Shown in pieces: positions 1 to 18,113 of a stretch of DNA of 64,000 nt; positions within the stretch are counted from its first letter, which is position 1; each line of letters begins with the position of its first letter. A program made the translations under genes and the position numbers. The notes under the pieces were generated by a model. That model did not search any database. It was given only the letters and a program-made list of their open reading frames with translations, and was not told the DNA's origin. The stretch lies in contig NC_079906.1 of assembly GCF_024868665.1 (NCBI RefSeq), positions 16,590,526 through 16,654,525 of the forward strand, written 5' to 3'. The DNA is from Triplophysa rosa (taxonomy: Eukaryota > Chordata > Actinopteri > Cypriniformes > Nemacheilidae).

Positions 1-5651
<5,651 letters not shown>

Positions 5652-5800
5652 ATTCAAACTAAATTCACTATTTACACCCTACCGGTTCTCTCTAATTAAA
5701 CCCTACAACAGTTTTGCTATAGTTTTAATATTTATATTTTAGAGCGAATTATTTTAGCCAAAGTTTGTCCGTCTTGACCAAAGTTTCTAAAAGCGTTCTG

Positions 5801-5814
5801 GTAACCCAGGCAAC
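5801..5814 (+). promoter_or_regulatory. RFX X-box
   Basis: GTAACC-CA-GGCAAC matches the X-box consensus GTNRCC-N(0-3)-RGYAAC at every position. RFX factors bind X-boxes to drive ciliary genes. It sits about 150 bp upstream of the spag17 ATG, and spag17 encodes a motile-cilium protein. The motif is seen directly; RFX use is inferred. Confidence 0.7.
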
Positions 5815-5860
5815 CGAACGCACATACGTAACTTCAACGCGACGCAAGTCTCAAAACGTA

Positions 5861-5870
5861 GCGCATGCGT
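5861..5870. promoter_or_regulatory. NRF1-like site
   Basis: GCGCATGCGT closely matches the palindromic NRF1 core (GCGCATGCGC). Such sites are common in CpG-rich housekeeping promoters. It lies 52 bp upstream of the sap30bp start codon. Confidence 0.45.
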
Positions 5871-5891
5871 ATACGAAATAGAGTGTAACGT

Positions 5892-5899
5892 TGACGTCA
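5892..5899. promoter_or_regulatory. CRE (CREB/ATF site)
   Basis: TGACGTCA is a perfect full CRE palindrome, 22 bp upstream of the sap30bp ATG, so it probably lies at or just beside the transcription start. CREB/ATF binding is inferred from the motif. Confidence 0.55.
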
Positions 5900-5921
5900 T
5901 CAGTGTGCGGCAGCGCGGATC

Positions 5922-8900
5922 ATGGCGAGCAAAAAAAGCTTACTTCTCTCCTCTCTTGCGGCTTATGGGGACGATTCAGAGCAAGATTCAGATCCAGACA
6001 CCGATGATCAAGGTATTTGCGTGATTCGTGTTATGAAAAACAAATACAAATAGTAATACCAGCACATTTGTACCATTGTGGCTAATGTTGTGCTGTGAGC
6101 TAACGTCTTTTTAAAGTGATCGAAATGTTTAAAAAGTCTGTTTGTGTAAAATATACTACTGTTATGCCTTTAACTAGCAATTTATATTATTTTTATATTA
6201 TAAGAAATTGAATTATTACCGTACTCGATGTAATACAGACCAAAACAGCTACCGTTAAATCTGGCGTGCAGTATTTTGCATATATTGTTTATATCTTGGT
6301 TTGTGCTTTATATATTATTTACTTTATTTTACTTCTTTTACTTTTAACTTGTAAATGTCTGTTGTTGTAATTGAAATAAATGTAAATGGACACTAGTTAT
6401 TGATAACTACTGTCATTTGCATGAGAGAAAGTTAATAACTTGTCGGTATTATTACAACACTGTTTTGTATGTGGAAAGAGATACATTAATTCACATTTTA
6501 GATTACACTGTCATCCTTCACAAAAGGAAGCATCAGAATCCGTGTCTGGCTATAAATATGGCCTTGGTTGATCTGAATTTTTTTTTATTTTCATGTAGAT
6601 GTGTCAGAATCTCACGGAGGATTGGTGTCAGCCAGCTATGGGCAGGATGATGTGAGCCGTGTGGAGGAAGGCGATGAAAAGTTGTCAGAGAACGAGGACA
6701 GTGATGACAGCACCAGAAATTCAGTCGGTTTTTCACTTTCTGTTTGAAGGGCTGTTATTTGTTTTACCAGGAATGCTTAAATTGGGTTGTAAGGATTTAT
6801 CTCCACATTAGTCGTTTGTCATCAGGGATGGATCTGTATGCGCTAAATATTTATGAAGCTTTGACATTCTTTTTCATATGTTGCTTTCCTGACAAGGAGG
6901 CGAGCATATGCGAATCTGTTATGTGTGAGGTTCGCTTCTGTCAGATCATAACATTTTGTGTCCTTCCACAATCCATTAAAATATATCTTCACAATTTGTT
7001 AGGACATCTTCATTTCAAGAAATATAATAAATATTAAATACCTTATTAAATATAATATATATAATATTTTAATAACTCCCACTTCGTCTCGATAATTAAG
7101 TCCAGCCTTGAAACCTAACCCTTACCCTTGTACTCCAAAAGGGGGAGCCCTTGAATACAATTTTGTCTGGATATGTGCAATGCAACTTAACCTTCATCTT
7201 TATTGTTTATATTTAAACATATTTTAAAATAAAGCTGAAAATGCAATGAGACGCTGATTTAATTCAACAAATTTAATTGTAGTGTGAAATGAGTGTTATT
7301 TACCAAAACGGAGCCAGATAAATAGAGGGGAGGGGTTGGAAAATATAAAGAGTCAGTAACATCGGAAAAAATATTGTTTGAGGCAGATTTTTTAGGATGA
7401 TTTTTTATTCTGAATTGTGTACACAATAAGGGTAGATCAAATAAAAGTACATAAGACAAGATTAGTTGAATTCTGTAAAGTAGTTATCCTGTGACCATTG
7501 TGATAACCTGTTGTGATGGCTGTTTCTTTTTGTTTGCAGGAAGAGGAGTCAGACCCGGGACGAGCCCAAGATGATGTGAAGGTATTTGACTCCACCCTAA
7601 ATTCCATTCCTGACTGCTCAGTCAATATCAATCTCAAGACACGCCCACTCTCAAACGGAGGAAAATAGCAATGCTCCAGCTGGGGCATGTTTTTTTACCT
7701 GCAGAGAAGGGTCATATGAGGTTATTCCAGGGCTCATAATATATATTATGTAATTTCAGGTTAAACGCCTTGGTGCTATTATGTTAGAAGTTAGTTTGGA
7801 CTTTAAGATACCCTTAACTTTGATATTAAAACCTAATATGGATCAAATTGTATGATAAATGACACAGTATTTCTGGCATGAAACACAAGATGGCGCAGTC
7901 CTAAAGTCTAAACCAATCTGACATAATAACTTACTACACAGTGAAGTGATTGGTTCTCTCCGTGTCAGCAGCCAATGAGCTTGCTGCTCTACGTTTAAAT
8001 CTCGGCTAGTGATTGTTGTAGCAGTGCAGCGCATTTCAGAAACCCTCCTCCTTCCCCAGCTCCACAGGTATAGATCTGCAACAAGGTGATCACGTAAGCT
8101 ACAGGGTTTATTCATATATGTTATATGTGCAGCAGCATTCCTTATATGCACACACCAGCATGTTGTGGATATATTGGCAGTAGCAAGTCTCTGTACTTGC
8201 TCCGCCGCAGCAACAGCGTAGCAGATCTATTCCGCCAAGACCAAATATATTTATATGTCATGTACACTACCATGCTAACCCCTCCGAGAGTTGTCATGAC
8301 AGAACCATATTTGTATGGTTATTAACTCAGCAGATAATCAGTTTGGGTTTTAAGCAAAACATGGCACTGACTAGTGTATTTATGCTCTTAAAGAAATAGT
8401 AAATAAGTACAGAGATAAAAATTCATCAGTGTTTTTGTGTTTCATTGATGCATCAAAAGCTTTTGATAGAGTAAATCATGAAAAGCTATTTCTAAAGTTG
8501 ACACAAAGAGGAGTGCCTAAATATATTGTGAGAATTTTGAGTTATTGGTATGCCCACCAGACAATGCCAGTAAAGTGGGGCAATAAAATCTCTGCTCCTT
8601 TTGGGGTTAGTAATGGTGTGAGACAAGGAGGAACTTTGTCCCCAGTCTTGTTCAACTTCTATATGGATGATTTATCTAAATATTTGAAAGCCTGCAAAAC
8701 GGGTTGTATGACTGGGAATAGTTTAGTGACTCACTTCATGTATGCATCTTGTTGTGTTCAGTCCCAGTAGTGCTGGTCTTCAGCAGCTCTTGAACATATG
8801 TTCTGTTTATGGCTTTGAACATGATATTATATATAATGCTAACAAGAGTACTATTACAATATGTAACCCTAAGCTGCCATATTGCAAAGGCTCCAAGTAG

Positions 8901-11900
8901 CCTATACTGATGCAATGAGAGTTTTGCTGTGGAGACCTAGGTGGCATAGTGCAAATACTTTTCTGGCTGTTTTACGAAATATTATGTATAAATTTATCTG
9001 TCGGCTTAATGAGTCAAAAAATGAAATTGTTGAGGGCCTTACTAATACAGTATAAGTGTAAGTTCTACACGGTATCAATCCAGGCTGTGGAGGCATTGGT
9101 ATCACTGTATTTTTGTAATTCATTGACTTCTTATGTGGTTACTGCTGTACTTTTTCTATGTATTTGTGTGTTTTATGTGATTTGTTGGTTTCTAATTTTT
9201 TTTATTGGACTTCGAGTCTGCAATTAAAGTGATGATGATGATGATGATGATATGCTTTAGTATTATTAGAAGTAATAGAAGTAACTAGCTGTACTAAGGA
9301 TAAAATAACTTCAATAATAAAACACATTTTTAGTTTCCACTATTAGCTTTTTCACTAATAGTTCTAGGATGTAAATGTTAAGCAATCTAAAAGGAATTCA
9401 GGCCGCAGTGCACAACACTGCAGAGACAAGTTTTTTCATGCTCTGAAATTACTTCATAATCTACCATCATAATAGTAGCTTTTGATGGCACACAATTTTA
9501 GAGCCACACCTAAAGAAAGATTTGTACTTTGTGTAAAGTACTAAATGTGCTAAAAATGTTGTTTGGTAATCATATCAGATGATTGTAACAAATTTACATC
9601 ATTGTTGAATTATGATGTTGCCAAATGTAATGATTCGATGTCCATGATCGTGTCTTAAAGGAATCATTAAAAATATCTCCTTTGTTCCAACAAATACAAG
9701 GTTTGTAATAAACGTGAAATTGAGTATATAAGAACCACATTTATATTATAATATTATATAATATAATATTTTAAATAAAACTGTACCTTTAAGTTCACAG
9801 TGCATTTGCTTGCTATATATTTAAGTATTTTCTGATTAATTTAATTCATATTTTTTATCACTGTTTTAAAATTGCAAGAATGTCTGTCCTTTAACCCATG
9901 GTCACATTTTTGCCTAATCTTAAGTGTAAAAGACTGCTTTGATTCAGACCTCCAGCTTCTCTAGGGAAGATGGATGAGTCCTTTTTTGTGTCTTGCGTTG
10001 TTTTGCCACAGCGGTTTTTCAAGTGAAAGAGCTGTTGTTAGCATTTGGCCATTTGGCTACAGAGGATTAATCTCTCAGCGAGTCATATCTCTCCTTCAGT
10101 GTGTGCTGTCCTAGGCACATTTTCTACTTGGGTGCTTTTACGAGACATTTCTTCCATCTACCAGTACGGTTGCTGAGTGACTGTATCTGTGAGATGCCAG
10201 TTAATAAGGGAGGGACACTTTATTTAAATTTTAGTATTCAGACCTTTTATAAATGTTTACTGTCTTGTCATGTGTAGGTTTCAAGATTCCAAAATGAGAG
10301 GTTTAAAATAAAAATGTGCAGACAAGCAACAAGCTTTATATTTCTTATCTTTGTCATTTATGTGACTCCATCACAAGGGGGCGCTAACACTTCTGTTAAA
10401 TTTGGACAAGCAGGCACAAATTTTGACCATGACTAATCTTAAAATGATTAAATATTGGTGTATCTGTCAGTCTGGCCAATATATCAGTCACTGATTAATC
10501 ACTTAATACTTCCTGTGATGTTAACACGAATAGACGTTACTATAGACCATTTTGCAAACGTAAACGACACTGGTTTATAAGCACTTCCCATTTCGTTTTT
10601 TGAAACGTTAATAAAATGCAATCAACAGAACATTTAGAACACAATTGAAATATTAAACAGACATCTTTATAACTTAATAAATTCAATTTTTTAATTATTT
10701 AGCCTTTAACTATGTATTATGTATGTAAAATTAAAAAGAATAAAATCAAACAGGAAGTGCATATGGACCAGTGTTACTTTCATCTTTCAAAATGGTCTTT
10801 AAAGTGCCATGTAATTCTGCTTTCTAATATGTTTGTGTGTTCTTTTTTTCTTAGGATGTGCAGGATGGGGAGATTAAAGATCCAAATGAGCTTGTTGGTA
10901 AGAATCTTTTTAATAACGCAGTCATTTCGCCATCTTCAGTAAGACAACAACATCATATCCACTGTGATTGGAAATGGGTGTTGGTGTGTATTTGTGCGGC
11001 AGCCAAATGGGTGTAAATACTTTGGCAGAGGTAGGCACAGGGCTGGGTGGGTTCCTCGGCATTGCCCAGGAAATGAGTGTTTTGGGTTGGGCTTGTTTCA
11101 ATTCTTGTTTCAAAACTAGTGAGGATCACTGGTTTTCCTATTAATTAGTACAATGCTGATTTCTTTCCTTACCCTGATGCCCTATTCAAGATATACAGCA
11201 GTAAGTCAAACAAGTTGCCCCACCCCAAACTCATGCCATTGGTTAAGCCAAATATGTAACTCAATAAATCAGTTTTAAAAGTGCCACAAAGCTCTATTCA
11301 AGAGGTCAAGCTATGAATGACTTGCTTGTATTGTAGTATTTATGTGTTAAGCTAGGAAAGAAGGGAATATTTTAATAAAGAAAAAATCCCACACATCAGT
11401 TTTAATATCTCTCTGGTGTCGTTACTTTAGCTTGATTTAGAGAAAGGATACTATTGTTGTGAAAAACTCCAACGCAAGAGTTGTGTAATGCATTGGAGGT
11501 CTGTAATGTGGAGTCTTCAACTTTGCCTGTGTTTGAGTACAAAAGTATTTATTTCATCACCTATCTTCACGATGGAGTCAGAGAGGCACAAATGACATTA
11601 ACTGTTGCAGGGTGTTACTGTACGCAAGAGATTTTCCAGAATTTTGGTGAGTAGCTGAATGTTCGACTTGGCCCTCTTTTCTTCTTGTTAAAGATCAGAA
11701 TAGATCAGTAGAAAGGTCTCGCCAGACACTCAAAGATTTGCTTTGTGTTCGGACACAAAAGATCTTCAGATTCAGGCCCAATTCTTTCCTCCTCCTCTTT
11801 TTTGGACCCTTTTGAGATGTTTGTGTGTAAGATGGTGCCCTTGTTTGGGTGGACGCAGGGCCCTGAAAATGCCAGTGACATGAGTCACGTACGGTCGACG

Positions 11901-14900
11901 CATGGTTACTCTGATGGAGAGGAAACGACAGACTGACCCATGAGAGGTGACCAGTTTGGCAGTTTGCTGCCAGAGTCAGGTCAAGGAAAACACAAAGAAG
12001 CCAGACTGTACGGCAGCACTGGGGTTTTTACAGTTTTAAAAGACCACCTTCTACCCCATAGTCTTGCCAACATTCATGCAAATGCACGCTGCCTGCTGGT
12101 ACCATGTTTACTCTAATCACACTATAATTACAAAGACACGCTTGAATGAGTTATGAAACACACGGCTTTAACAAGTTACATAATATTGAAAAAAACATGT
12201 TACCCTACCTCTGAGTGGTTTATTGAACATTATTAGGCATTGTTTATATCTTTTATGCTGTAATATTGTAGAGCAATGCTACATGTGTGAATGAGTCTTG
12301 ACCCAGGCATGTTCTTCAGTTATTTTTCGGCATAAATGGTTTTGGCTTTCATACCTACATACCTACAACAAGTTTCCATCGCTAGAGGTGCTGTTTTTAC
12401 ACTGTGTATGTATGTCTGTATGCCACGGCACGATCTGGGAAATATGCCACATCTAGACAGCCCCACCCTGCTGATCCCTGCTTATGTGTGCGATTTTGCT
12501 GTGTAGCAGCACATGGAGGCACATGTTTAAGCTGACAATCGCAAACTTAGACCTGCCCAGAACTGCAGCCAGGGGGTGTGAGAGAGGCAGATGGGAGGAA
12601 GGGTGTGTGGGATAGAAAGAGAAAAGGTGAAGGGGTAAAATGGAATTCAGAAACGGCCTGTTCCGACCAGTATGGTTTGAATTGTGTTCATGGTGCAGCA
12701 TGCAAACGCAACCACAAATTCCATTTTAATGGTAATTTGCTCCAGCGAGAAAACTGCTGATGGGTGCCTTTAATTTGGGCAATAAAAATACCAAAAAACT
12801 GTTACTTCTTATGAAATTGAAGTAGCGTCACCTCAAGTTCTATTTTCTTTACATTTTTGAAGTTGAATAGGGAATTCAGAATGTCTGTTATGTGTTTTGG
12901 AAGCATTTGACTTCATTCCACTGTTGGGAGAAGTGTTTTCTTTAGGTGTGTTTGTTTTTATTTAAAAATATCTATATTTACTTTTGTGTGGCAGTTTTCT
13001 TATGATTGCTTAGGGTTAGAGGTTTGAGTAAAGTATTTTGTAACTCATTCCACATAATGGCTGATACCCAACCATATAATTGTAATATCATTGCTCTAGT
13101 GTACATCTGTAAATACTACATTTAAAATGCAATACACATGTATTTGGTATTTTTAAAAAAGTGTTTTTTCTTTACAGCACAGTTTTCAGAGAAGGTTCGG
13201 AACATGTCTCCTGATGAGATCAGAATTCCTCCCGAACCACCTGGGCGCTGCTCCAGTCATCTGCAGGTGAGATCAGAGGTTCTTGGCATGTTGCCATAAT
13301 GTAAGAGTAAGATAAATTAAAACTCAACATGTTAAAGCTCCAAGAACAAATCGATCATGTGAGTTAATAAATATCTTCTGAAGCAAAAATTATTTTTTAT
13401 ATTTTGAACATTTGTATGCCACCAATCCCATTGTATGAATGATCGTATGTTGATAAATGAGGTGCCTGAGAACAAAGCCTCGACATGGGAAAACGTAACC
13501 CCACCAAGTAGAAGAGATTGAAATTTTGACCTTGCAAGTTCAAACAAACCATCCTTTGTTGAAAAAGAAAAAGAAATGCATCATAATTATTAGTCACCCT
13601 GTATGTTTGTCACTGGGTTTTTCAAATATCTAACCAATAAAAGGTATTAAAAAGCTGTTGTCAACTTTGACAACACAGTATTTAATCATTTAAAAAGTAC
13701 TGTGTTTCTTCCATTTCCTAAAAAACAGCAAATTTAGACATCCAAACTTTCGAAAGGACAGCGACGATATTATAGTAAATACTATAATATTGACTGCATC
13801 AATCATGAGCCATCTTTCTATTTCTCATTCCTTTTCAGATAGGACATCAAACGGGTAAAACGTGCACAGACCTTCACGCCAACTCAAAAAACTTAAGAGT
13901 TTTGTTCATAGCTACTGCTCACGTTTTGCATGAAAATTACATTGTCATACGTTAATTAATAAGTGCCATTAAGATTGTGGGTGTTTCAGAGGTCTAGTGT
14001 AATAAAATTGTTAGATATTTTTGTTTTGTATATTGTTGTGTAGATCCGCAATCGTATTACGTTTTGTTGACGTACCTGCCCCTGAACATCTCTTTGTTTA
14101 GGATTTAAATATCAGTTGCATTGCTTGCTCCTTTGTAATTAGTCGGCCCTCGCCTGCAATAAACTGCAGTGGACAAGACGTAAAGGCAGTGTTTAAGTTT
14201 GTCTACTTGGACTACTAAGATGTTCACAATGTCTCTGCATTTTCGGAACTTCCCATAGAGATCCTGAGACACAATTTGCATTCTTTCAGCTGTAGAACTT
14301 GTATGTTCAAGATAAAATAGTGTCAAAACAGGATTATTGCCAACACATCCTTAACAACATTATCAGCTTCCTATGGATGTTTCTTTTCTAGCAGGATGCA
14401 TTTTCGTCACAGCTCTGTTATGGTTTGACTGCCCCTCCTTGTCATAAAGGGAGAGATCATGTGGGTTATTGTTTGAGCTCTTGGCAGCATCTTTAGACCA
14501 CATGTTCAGATCTTGGCTGGATGGTGTTCAATATCTGAGGGTGTGGCGTTTAGGGGGTTTAAGTTTTGGGGGTTGTGACAAGGAACTTGGGCTTTCAGGT
14601 GATCTGCCACACCTCGGGCTAAGGACAGGCACTTGGCCCTTAACCATGCAGTGTTAGTATGTGCTGTTAGTACATGCCCAGGGCTACAAACTTGATGTTG
14701 CTGTCAAGATCAAAATGAAATACACTTTAGTGGCACTTATAACTTGTCTGATAGATTGTCATTCAATATCTTTGTGAAAGGAACAAACCTAAAATAAAGG
14801 GAGTTCACCCAAACATTTTCCTCATTTACTCACCTTCATGTCATTCCAAACCTATATATCTTTCTTTGTTTTGAAGAACACAAAAGGAGATATTTTAAAG

Positions 14901-17900
14901 AGTGTTGGCAACCAAACCACATTGGCCTCCATTGACTTCCACTAACACAAAACCACTGAGACATTTTTCAAAATATCATCTTTTGTGTTTCCAGACGAAC
15001 ATTTTCTATAAGGGTGAATAAATGATGACAGAATTTGTAATAAAATCTAGTGCTCTCCTTGGTGAGTTCATGAGAGGAGTAGCAATGTTCAGTTCATAAA
15101 TGAACAAAGTATCATTCATTATCACTTTTATGGGGTTATTTATCATTTTGGAGCTGGACCACCCTTGTTCTGGCTCACTGGGCATGTCAAGAATATTCTT
15201 ATATAAGAATTCCCCTTGTGTTCTGTGGGATAGAAACAACACGAGGATGAGCAAAACATTAATGGCTGTACTATCTTTTTAAGTCGTATTGCTTCCTGTT
15301 GTGGCTTTCCATCTCTCGTAAGCTGTCTGGGCAGGTGTACATGGGTGTGGTTTTTTACACTTTAGCACTAGATGGTTAGATGTTTCAAGATTTTCTGTGT
15401 CATGATTAATATTCTTGCCCTGCAGCTATGACTATCACTGTTCAGACATGATCCTTATGCCGTCAAACATCTGATACGGTCTTTCTGCCGAGCTTCATCG
15501 AGTACATTTTGTACGCATTCATTTTTTTTACGCATGAAGAACAGCGTGTCAGACATTTACAAAGGAATTCTTAAAATCCTGTTAAAAGGAAAGGGGTTAT
15601 ATTCTTGGAATGTGAGAAGGAACAGTTCGAGGACCTAGAAATGGCACATCTCCAAGTGCTTCTTGGAGTCTGGTTGTCAAAAATCACCCTCTGGTTCTAG
15701 AAATGCACACTTACACAAAGACTTTATTCATTCCAAGTGTCTCACTTGAAGCATAAGGACTTTGGTCGTTTATTTTGTCTCTTGAATGTTTGTTACATTG
15801 ACTAGTATTTAAAAAGAATGCACATTTAAATTAACTTTTGTCATTTTGCAGACACTTATTCAAAGTGACTTAAATTAAAAAACATCACCAGGAATCTGCA
15901 GTGTCATAAACGCACTTGAATAAATGTAAACATTAATAGGCAGAAATAATTGAATGTAGTCGTTTTTCTGTTTGTAGGAAAAGATCTCTAAACTTTACGA
16001 GCGGAAACTTCACGGAGACTTTGATACAAACAACCATATTCAAAAGAAGAAAGAATTTCGTAACCCAAGGTCTGAAGATAACAAGCATTTATGATCCACC
16101 ATGCTCCAGACATAACACAGAATTTTTTGTATGATTTTCTTTGCGATCAAACCTAACCATGTGGTTGTGTTTTCTAGTATTTATGAGAAGCTCATCCAGT
16201 ATTGTGGCATTGATGAGCTTGGAACCAATTATCCAAAAGTAAGTGTAATTGTTTCATGTCAAAAGGAACCACGGGTAAAGAGAGATGTATGACTTAATAC
16301 ATTGTAATATCCTTACACTACTAGCATTTGTCGTTAGAAACGCATCAAATATTTTCATTTCCTTAAAAAAACCCTAAATGTAATACTCATTTTAACCTAA
16401 GGGACCGCCATTTTCTTTTTCGATTACGTCATCTGGTTGCACGCACAGGCAGCCAAACTGAACACAGACACACTAATCAGTTTTTCTGTAGATATAAGGT
16501 GCTTGTAAGATAAAAATATATTTATAAACAATGCTAAAATAATTAAAAGGAAAATAAAGAAAATATATTTGGTCTATTTTCATACATTTTAATATTGTTG
16601 GTCAGAAACAATACAAACATGCATTTTACTAACCAAAAACCATCGCGAATTTAATATATAAAATATATTTTGAGATGATATAAAATGCATTTTATCCAGA
16701 TTTTGACTGTTTGATGTTGATACTGTCTTCTCTCTCTCTCTTGGTCATTAGCTGACGGAGGCTGACATTTGCGTCTATGATACAGAATAAATAACCAAAC
16801 CGCAAGCATCTTGCTACTGTCTTTATCGGTATATTTTCGTAATGTATGAAGTATACGATAATAGCGGAAGATAATGTCTTAACTGTCTTAAAGACGGAGG
16901 TTGAAAGCTGTGATTTAATGCACGTGTTAACAGATGCTACGCTGAACGCGTTCTTCTTCTATGGTAGGCAGGCTGGCTTGTATTAAGAGGATGTAGCGCC
17001 AGCTACTGTCCCTGTGTATTTATTTGTCTGATCTTATGTTTGACGTCTCATATTTTACAGATATATATTTAGATCTATACAAAATGTGTGTGCCGTAGTG
17101 TTAAGAGAACAGGTTTAGGTTGCAAGTGCAACCATTTGACGTCAAGTATTTTGACGCAAAAAAAATGGCGGCCTCAGAGTTAAAATATTTATGAATACTG
17201 TGACAGTTATGCTGTTTTTCATTTTACATTTATGAAGTCAATGCCATTGTGGATATATTAAGACATACATCTCGCTATACCCAGGGATCCCTTTAACACC
17301 ACGTTTGCTTATCTGCCGTTTTTATTTTCTAAAGCTAAATATTATGAAGATTTTATAACATGATGCTTTAACTTTTCCACAGGACATGTTTGACCCCCAT
17401 GGCTGGTCAGAGGATTCCTATTATGAGTCATTAGGTATATCTTACTTTTGATTAAGACGATAGTGAGTTTTATCGGTTTTTAATCATTCGTGCGATGCCC
17501 TCCCCACAGCCAAAGCTCAAAAAGTTGAGATGGACAAGCTAGAAAAAGCCAAGAAGGAACGGACCAAGGTTCGGGCTCCAAATAAAATTACATGACAAGG
17601 TTTCCAATGTGTGTTTGGATCACAACCTCACTGATGGTTATATGTATATTTGTTCATCCATCTGTCTTCAGATTGAGTTTGTGACGTGCACCAAAAAAGG
17701 CACCACTACTAATGCGGCGGCAATGACCACGAACACAACAACTGCCTCAACAGGTACAATGCCACAAACCTTCACGTTAGCATTGTGCATTTGTAAACTC
17801 ATTTGGATTATTCAATATTGCTAAGTAAAAACCCCAAAACTGACTTAAACACCGTAAGCACCCACTACTTAGTCCTATTGCTCCTTAAGTTACCATTTAT

Positions 17901-18113
17901 GTTCAAATTAACACTCGCTGTGATGATCATGCAGATGCCCAGAAGAGGAAGAGTAAGTGGGACTCGGCAGTTCCAGTGACCCTGGTACAACCTGCCCTCC
18001 TGACCACCACTGCCACCCTCCCTGGAGTCGTCTCGGTCACAACAACAGCAAGCGGCACCAAGACCACGGTCATCTCTGCAGTGGGAACCATTCTTAAGAA
18101 AGCTAAGCAATAA
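5922..18113 (+). CDS. sap30bp: SAP30-binding protein (HCNGP family), complete, 304 aa
   Basis: SAP30BP (HCNGP) is a nuclear protein that binds the SAP30 corepressor subunit and has been linked to splicing. Eleven exons: 5922-6012, 6599-6723, 7540-7581, 10855-10897, 13178-13266, 15978-16069, 16178-16238, 17383-17434, 17510-17568, 17672-17753, 17935-18113. They join in frame to 304 aa (human about 308). The start MASKKSLLLSSLAAYG matches the family N terminus. Residues about 20-90 are acidic and Ser-rich. The conserved HCNGP core, about residues 100-205, includes NMSPDEIRIPPEPPGRC, KKKEFRNPSIYEKLI and DELGTNYPKDMFDPHGW. The tail is Thr-rich with KRKSKWDS and ends TTVISAVGTILKKAKQ. The first exon lies in the CpG-rich promoter shared with spag17, suggesting broad expression. 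All introns are GT-AG. The donor after 6723 (TCA|GTCGGT) is the weakest junction. Confidence 0.95.
8400..9255 (+). mobile_element. Decayed 5'-truncated LINE (reverse-transcriptase fragment) in sap30bp intron 3
   Basis: An open stretch at 8429-8770 reads FLCFIDASKAFDRVNHEKL, then NGVRQGGTLSPVLFNFYMDDL, the typical non-LTR reverse-transcriptase fingers/palm block. The frame then breaks just where the catalytic YADD would follow. Further decayed coding follows near 8970-9050 (CRLNESKNEIVEGL), then an untranslated tail ending in a (GAT)n run at 9228-9252, the usual LINE 3' end. It is on the sap30bp strand inside the 7582-10854 intron. The clade was not determined. Confidence 0.8.
14793..15040. 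repeat. Short TTAA-type MITE copy (diverged)
   Basis: This is a shortened and diverged relative of the copies listed below. It starts with GGGAGTTCACCCAAA, contains TCATTTACTCACCTTCATG, and ends with AGGGTGAATAAATGATGACA. It lies in sap30bp intron 5. The terminal motifs are partly lost. Confidence 0.65.
16389..17185. mobile_element. Candidate non-autonomous inverted-repeat element in sap30bp intron 7
   Basis: The left end TTTTAACCTAAGGGACCGCC is an imperfect inverted match to the right end, whose reverse complement reads TTTTAACTCTGAGGCCGCC, both followed by ATTTT. The roughly 800 bp between has no long open frame. It fills most of the intron 16239-17382. I see no clear target-site duplication, so this is a tentative call. 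Confidence 0.45.

Larger units (their letters stand above)
5652..5921. promoter_or_regulatory. Bidirectional promoter between spag17 and sap30bp
   Basis: Only 270 bp separate the two divergent start codons. The sap30bp-proximal half is CpG-rich compared with the AT-rich surroundings and holds an X-box (5801-5814), an NRF1-like site and a CRE. No TATA box is obvious. I infer a shared, CpG-island-like promoter driving spag17 leftward and sap30bp rightward. Confidence 0.75.

Noticed and set aside
7437..7688. Minus-strand frame overlapping sap30bp exon 3
   Set aside because: It is antisense to a short real exon and has no recognisable similarity.
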